Both the position numbers and the translations under genes were made by a program. Positions 62,590 to 64,000 of a stretch of DNA of 64,000 nt are shown here, piece after piece (the first letter of the stretch is position 1; each line of letters opens with the position of its first letter). Under the pieces are notes generated by a model, which saw only the letters and a program-made list of their open reading frames with translations, was not told the origin of the DNA and did not search any database. Source of the stretch: an uncultured Litoreibacter sp. (GTDB lineage Bacteria > Pseudomonadota > Alphaproteobacteria > Rhodobacterales > Rhodobacteraceae). The stretch spans positions 248,001-312,000 of the forward strand of contig CANLQL010000003.1 of NCBI GenBank assembly GCA_947493265.1, in the 5' to 3' direction.

Positions 62590-62870
62590 GATGGGTTCCG
62601 TCCTTTCCGTTCACGCATCGCGTGTGCTTGTTCCCGGACAACGCCCTGTGCGCCAATCAGGCGGCGGGTCAGTCCTTGAAGTTCCCTTTCCCGCTTCCGC
62701 GTGTTGGCGTTCGCGGCCATCACGTGGAGTTCCGTTTCTGCAATTTCCAAACCCGTCAAAAGCTGCGGCGCGTGTGCCTTCGGAAACGTCACTTGCAGAT
62801 ATTCCACCAACCCCGCGCCGTTCGCGTTTTTGATCTTTTCCAACGCCACTTGGGCGATTTGGTATTCCAT
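62586..62870 (-). CDS. small paralogue family member X1
   Basis: A 94-residue protein, MEYQIAQVALEKIKNANGAGLVEYLQVTFPKAHAPQLLTGLEIAETELHVMAANANTRKRERELQGLTRR, basic at the end. Paralogue of X2 and X3. ATG with GGAAGGAAAT upstream was chosen over GTG 21 bases earlier because it aligns with the starts of X2 and X3. Its TGA overlaps the next TTG start. Confidence 0.65.
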   Translation of the reverse strand: MEYQIAQVALEKIKNANGAGLVEYLQVTFPKAHAPQLLTGLEIAETELHVMAANANTRKRERELQGLTRRLIGAQGVVREQAHAMRERKGRNPS

Positions 62871-62895
62871 CGGATTTCCTTCCGTTTTCACCCGG

Positions 62896-63312
62896 CTATT
62901 TTAGCCCGTCAGGGGCATCTTGGCCATCTGGGTGGGGACACAGAGCCGGAACTATAACGGGCCTGTGCGGGCCGTTTTGACAGGAGTTCGGTTTCATCGC
63001 GCGCTTGGTCCCATCGGGCAGCGTCACGATTTCCCCGGTGCGTTCCATTTCGGAAATGAGTTGGTCCAAGGGGTCAGCGTCCACCACCTTGGCCACCTGC
63101 GCCGCCCGTTCAACCGTCGCGCGGCTGACACCCCTTTCTTTGGCAATGGTCGCGGCTTCTTTTCCAAAGCCAGCCTCACTTTGAGGCTGGCTTTTCCCCT
63201 TCTGCGCACCGGCTTCCGCAAATGTCTTCTTCCGGCTTTCATGTGCGCGGCCCATGACCATGACGCGCTGTGCGTCGGTCAGGTTGCGCCGGGACAGTGG
63301 GTCAGGCTTCAT
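62896..63312 (-). CDS. phage/plasmid-type helix-turn-helix protein
   Basis: A 138-residue protein. RRNLTDAQRVMVMGRAHESRKKTF and EAATIAKERGVSRATVERAAQVAKVVD are the two blocks of a widespread phage and plasmid family in which the second block is a helix-turn-helix like that of ParB-type proteins. The C-terminal 40 residues are Pro-rich. DNA binding is likely. It overlaps its upstream neighbour by four bases. Confidence 0.7.
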   Translation of the reverse strand: MKPDPLSRRNLTDAQRVMVMGRAHESRKKTFAEAGAQKGKSQPQSEAGFGKEAATIAKERGVSRATVERAAQVAKVVDADPLDQLISEMERTGEIVTLPDGTKRAMKPNSCQNGPHRPVIVPALCPHPDGQDAPDGLK

Positions 63313-63695
63313 TGTGGCTTCTTCCCACCAGCCAAATAGGCGCTGACATCAACCGTGGACGGGTCAATGTGGCGAACTGGACCCGCCTTGGATTTCGGCC
63401 AGCGGTCCTTCTTTTTCTTCTTCTTTTTCGGATACGCCTTGGTGAAGGCCACATCTTGCAGGCGATTGGGAAGGCGCTTCGCCGCCTTCTTGGCCCTCTT
63501 CAAGCTGCCCTTGGGTTCGCCACTTATCTTGAAGCACCAGTCACTGACAGATTGCGCCCTGTTGACGGGTTCAAAGTTTAGCTTATCCACGTGCCGCCAC
63601 GCCTCACGCGACGTGGGGAAGTCCCCAGCGCTGACGCCACTGGCATGAATTACACGGTGCAGCCCGTTGGCCATTTGTTTAACGCGATAAGTCAT
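63309..63695 (-). CDS. basic unknown protein with a lysine run
   Basis: A 128-residue strongly basic protein. The N-terminal 50 residues (MTYRVKQMANGLHRVIHASGVSAGDFPTSREAWRHVDKLN) look folded; the middle has YPKKKKKKKDRWPKSK and other Lys/Arg clusters, so nucleic acid contact is likely. Not recognised. The start shares one base with the previous stop. Confidence 0.6.
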   Translation of the reverse strand: MTYRVKQMANGLHRVIHASGVSAGDFPTSREAWRHVDKLNFEPVNRAQSVSDWCFKISGEPKGSLKRAKKAAKRLPNRLQDVAFTKAYPKKKKKKKDRWPKSKAGPVRHIDPSTVDVSAYLAGGKKPQ

Positions 63696-64000
63696 CAGCT
63701 TGTCCTTTTCATTGCATTGTCCCGGCGTTGGTTCTTGGTGGATGGTTCGGGATTTTCACCCCCCCCGCCCCCTTCCGGGGGTGCCGTCACCGCTGACGCG
63801 ATGACGTGTAGTTTTTTTTGGCCAGTTTTTTGACGTTCCAGATAGTGATTGATGGGGTCATTGCTGGGGAATGGGATGACGATTTCGTCTGGCCCATCCG
63901 GCACGCGGCGCGCAGGGGCTGGTGACCAAGTGCTTGGATCATCCGTCTGGTCAATAACAGCCAAAGGCCCGCCTTTTTTTGGCGTAGTTATTAGGACGCC
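63695..64000 (-). CDS. C-terminal part of an unidentified protein (runs off the right edge)
   Basis: The frame is open from the stop to the last base, reading LITTPKKGGPLAVIDQTDD before the first start-like codon (TTG at 63964), so the gene probably begins beyond the window. The visible residues include DEIVIPFPSNDPINHYLERQKTGQKKL and a Gly/Pro-rich linker. It is translated in the same operon as the following genes. Not recognised. Confidence 0.5.
   Translation of the reverse strand, partial: GVLITTPKKGGPLAVIDQTDDPSTWSPAPARRVPDGPDEIVIPFPSNDPINHYLERQKTGQKKLHVIASAVTAPPEGGGGGENPEPSTKNQRRDNAMKRTS

Larger units (their letters stand above)
50206..64000. mobile_element. prophage-like or satellite element, cut by the right edge
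   Basis: It begins at the tRNA-Gly 3' end. Content: short unknown genes, a VapBC45-type pair, DNA-binding-type proteins, exported and immunity-like cargo, HK97 protease-capsid fusion, portal and a coupled operon of small unknown genes. No terminase, tail, lysis, replication or complete integrase gene lies in the visible 13.8 kb. The right junction is not in the window: no second copy of the tRNA 3' end was seen. A capsid-forming satellite or a decayed prophage both fit. Confidence 0.8.

Overview
The window looks like chromosome from a marine alphaproteobacterium of the Rhodobacteraceae (Roseobacter group). The support is gene content: a CckA-ChpT pair, ornithine-lipid genes olsB-olsA, a class II DAHP synthase, an IscR without the usual cysteine ligands heading a suf operon, a separate methyltetrahydrofolate:corrinoid methyltransferase with a RamA-like activator (split methionine synthase style), an alphaproteobacterial GTTC-N7-GTTC SOS box before recA, and paired dimethylglycine-dehydrogenase-like proteins. 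No rRNA genes, insertion sequences or CRISPR arrays were seen. The species cannot be named from sequence reading alone.

Left and central part (1-50.1 kb) is ordinary, densely packed core chromosome. 0-8.9 kb: thiamine-phosphate-synthase-like gene, olsA/olsB, chpT, gamma carbonic anhydrase, gmk, yicC, a PAS protein, aroG and a GlxA-type regulator. 8.9-14.1 kb: a lipid A/envelope group (lpxD, a dedicated ACP and ketoacyl-ACP synthase) beside a divergent pair of peptidoglycan enzymes (YcbB-like L,D-transpeptidase and YcbK-like peptidase). 14.2-23.7 kb: tRNA-Arg(CCG) and the suf operon, read right to left as iscR, cysteine desulfurase, sufB, FkbM methyltransferase, glycosyltransferase-like gene, sufC, sufD, two YIP1 membrane proteins, sufS; a clear promoter with an overlapping palindrome lies ahead of iscR. 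23.7-30.8 kb: hydrolase, small protein, two 803-residue FAD/GcvT oxidoreductases around an HpcH/HpaI aldolase, and a DUF1330 gene. 30.8-45.4 kb: alaS, recA, a sulfotransferase, cckA (with a CtrA-type box), rsmB, guaB, an agmatinase-family gene, UPF0178, Tat-exported msrB, a small exported protein, rlmE and ppx/gppA. 45.7-50.1 kb: a four-gene one-carbon/corrinoid cluster.

Right part (50.2-64 kb) is a mobile element that begins at the 3' end of tRNA-Gly(CCC) and runs past the right edge. Next to the tRNA are small genes, a possible integrase tail remnant, a VapBC45-type toxin-antitoxin pair and two DNA-binding-type genes. Then comes an AT-richer cargo zone (54-57 kb) of orphan exported or immunity-like genes separated by a degenerate intergenic repeat. 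Then a phage head module: an HK97 prohead protease fused to the major capsid protein, a 39-residue overlapping ORF, the portal and two paralogous small proteins. Finally there is a tightly coupled operon of small unknown genes. No terminase, tail, lysis, replication or intact integrase gene is visible, so the element may be a capsid-forming satellite or a defective prophage whose remainder lies outside the window.

The strongest novelty candidate is at 61.3-62.9 kb. Three small paralogous genes flank an ORF built from five tandem units of about 46 codons. Each unit carries a perfect DNA palindrome with the constant core GGGAAATTTCCC but different, self-complementary arms (16, 16, 24, 24 and 28 bp). 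The same half-site (TTTCCC) recurs five times at an exact 10-bp period in the control region upstream of the capsid operon at 60.76-60.81 kb, suggesting one element-encoded DNA-binding system acts at both places.
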